64,000 bases of DNA from contig JBFWPF010000007.1 in the NCBI GenBank assembly GCA_050250135.1, forward strand, positions 1 through 64,000, written 5' to 3'. This DNA is from JBFWPF01 sp050250135 (GTDB lineage: Bacteria; Chlamydiota; Chlamydiia; Chlamydiales; JAFEGQ01). The position numbers were made by a program, and so were the translations under genes. Each line of letters starts with the position of its first letter. Position 1 is the stretch's first letter. Below, piece after piece: positions 62,869 through 64,000 of this stretch. The notes under the pieces were generated by a model. The model saw only the letters and a list, made by a program, of their open reading frames with translations. It had not been told where the DNA came from and did no database searches.

Positions 62869-64000
62869 ATGTCTGCTGCCAAGGAACTGATCTTCGAAGA
62901 GGAGGCCCGCGCCAAGCTTCAGGCCGGGATCCAAAAACTCGCCGAGGCTTCGGCGGTGACCCTCGGCCCAAAGGGGCGCTACGTCGGGCTGGAGAAGAGC
63001 TGGGGCCCCCCTCAGGTGACCAGCGACGGGCAGACCATCGTCTCCCAACTCGATCTCCCCGACCCCTACGAAGACATGGGCGCTAAGATCGGCCGGGAGG
63101 CGGCCGCCAAGGTTAAAGAGATCGCAGGCGATGGGACCACCACCACGATCCTCCTCCTTCGGGCTCTGGTCGACGGCGGGATAAAGAACATCGCCGCCGG
63201 TGCCAGCCCGATCGGGCTCAAACGGGGAATGGAAAAGGGGCTAACAGCGATCCTTGAGGCCCTCAAGAAACAGGCGACGCCAGTAAAGAGCAGCCTCGAC
63301 CGGCAGGCGATCGCCACGATCTCTGCCTCAGGCGACACCGCGATCGGCAAGAGAATTGCCGACGCTATCGATAGGGTCGGTGAAAAAGGAGCGGTCACCA
63401 TTGAAGAGGGAAAGACGCTCGAGACCGAGCTCGAGGTGGTCGAGGGGATGCGCTTTGACCGGGGCTACCTGAGCGCCCACTTTATCAACGACCCCGAAAC
63501 CCTTTCGGTCGTCCTCGAGCGCCCCGCTATCCTGATTGCCGATCAGAAAATCGCCTCCATACAGGAGATCCTCCCCCTCCTCCAAGAGATCTCCCTGTCG
63601 GGCCGCCCCCTCCTGATTATCGCTGAAGATGTCGAGGGGAGCTGCTTAGCGACCCTGGTGATCAATAAGCTCCGGGGCTCCCTTAACGTGTGCGCCGTTC
63701 GGGCTCCCGCTTTTGGCGATCGGCGCAGTGAAATTCTCGCCGATATCGCCACCCTGGTTGCGGGCAAGTGCTTTTCCGAAAAGGTAGGAGACAAGTTGAC
63801 GGAGGCGGCCGGCCCGCTGCTGGGCAGCTGTGACCGGGTCATCGTAACCAAGGACACCACAACGATCGTTGGCGGAGCGGGAACTGCAAAGCAGATTGCG
63901 ACCCGTGTGGCGCAGATCGACCACGAGATCGGAGTGGCAACGGGGGACTACGAGAAAAAGCAGCTCGAGGAGAGGAAGGCCCGCCTGCAAGGGGGGGTGG
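62869..64000 (+). CDS. groEL: divergent GroEL-type chaperonin, 3' end beyond the window
   Basis: The first 377 codons of a chaperonin subunit, still open at the right edge. The ATPase residues corresponding to E. coli Asp52 and Asp87 are kept (TSDGQT, Asp53; AGDGTTTT, Asp88), as are NIAAGASPIGLKRGMEKG and the apical-domain DRGYLSAHFIND. Many other normally fixed positions differ, for example SWGPPQVTSDG for the usual SFGAPTITKDG. C. trachomatis has a divergent groEL paralogue next to murF at the matching end of this gene block. No groES precedes it, so it is probably an accessory chaperonin and not the main one. Confidence 0.93.
   Translation, partial: MSAAKELIFEEEARAKLQAGIQKLAEASAVTLGPKGRYVGLEKSWGPPQVTSDGQTIVSQLDLPDPYEDMGAKIGREAAAKVKEIAGDGTTTTILLLRALVDGGIKNIAAGASPIGLKRGMEKGLTAILEALKKQATPVKSSLDRQAIATISASGDTAIGKRIADAIDRVGEKGAVTIEEGKTLETELEVVEGMRFDRGYLSAHFINDPETLSVVLERPAILIADQKIASIQEILPLLQEISLSGRPLLIIAEDVEGSCLATLVINKLRGSLNVCAVRAPAFGDRRSEILADIATLVAGKCFSEKVGDKLTEAAGPLLGSCDRVIVTKDTTTIVGGAGTAKQIATRVAQIDHEIGVATGDYEKKQLEERKARLQGGV

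Overview
The window comes from a member of the Chlamydiota, most likely an environmental lineage, with an unusually GC-rich genome for the phylum. Three things support this. MurC is fused to D-Ala-D-Ala ligase. The conserved genes (mutS, uvrC, rpsN, rpmJ, cysS, aas, Nudix, fabF, rsfS, a coiled-coil gene, mqnC, miaA, rsbV, ftsQ/cutA, murC-ddl, murG, ftsW, LysM, murD, mraY, murF, a divergent groEL) follow, from memory, the order of Chlamydia trachomatis CT792 down to CT755. Short ribosomal protein L36 and the futalosine-pathway gene also have chlamydial character. No rRNA, CRISPR array or complete insertion sequence was seen.

Layout. 1-6.5 kb is accessory: two lipase-like paralogues (one with a ruined active site), a small unknown gene, an AbiEi-type regulator, and a divergent AbiEi-like/Fic fusion. 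6.5-13 kb holds mutS and uvrC around a small operon in which an MFS-type membrane protein lies between two paralogous unknown membrane proteins. 13-21.2 kb holds rpsN-rpmJ, dus, a phosphodiester glycosidase, cysS, an outer-membrane beta-barrel protein, a trifunctional acyltransferase-ACP-acyl ligase and bioY. 21.2-28.7 kb is a housekeeping block: Nudix, fabF, rsfS, nadD, coiled-coil protein, mqnC, a dual-specificity phosphatase, miaA, rsbV, khpA.

28.7-37.4 kb looks like an insertion into the conserved order. It carries a short UvrA-like ATPase, four related genes whose three complete members join a two-helix hydrophobic hairpin to a WD40-like beta-propeller, and a leucine-rich-repeat protein fused to the second ATPase module of ClpB. 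The hairpin architecture resembles chlamydial inclusion-membrane proteins, so this may be an effector island. 37.4-47.2 kb is the peptidoglycan/division cluster, with stop-start overlaps at most junctions (murF, mraY, murD, LysM, ftsW, murG, murC-ddl, ftsQ, cutA). tRNA-Cys and rsmI follow.

48-64 kb holds an AT-richer DUF1016 nuclease gene, a TauD-like protein, a broken alpha/beta hydrolase gene, an IF-2B-like protein, a DUF2608 HAD protein, a 2033-residue autotransporter with perfect 507-bp tandem periodicity, a transporter-HEAT-cyclic-nucleotide-binding fusion, nadC and the start of a divergent groEL. Two opposite copies of a 157-bp inverted-repeat element (MITE-like) lie here. One breaks the hydrolase; the other sits where the DUF2608 and autotransporter genes converge and supplies the stop codon of the former. 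Two further fold-back elements occur at 20.5 and 41.7 kb.
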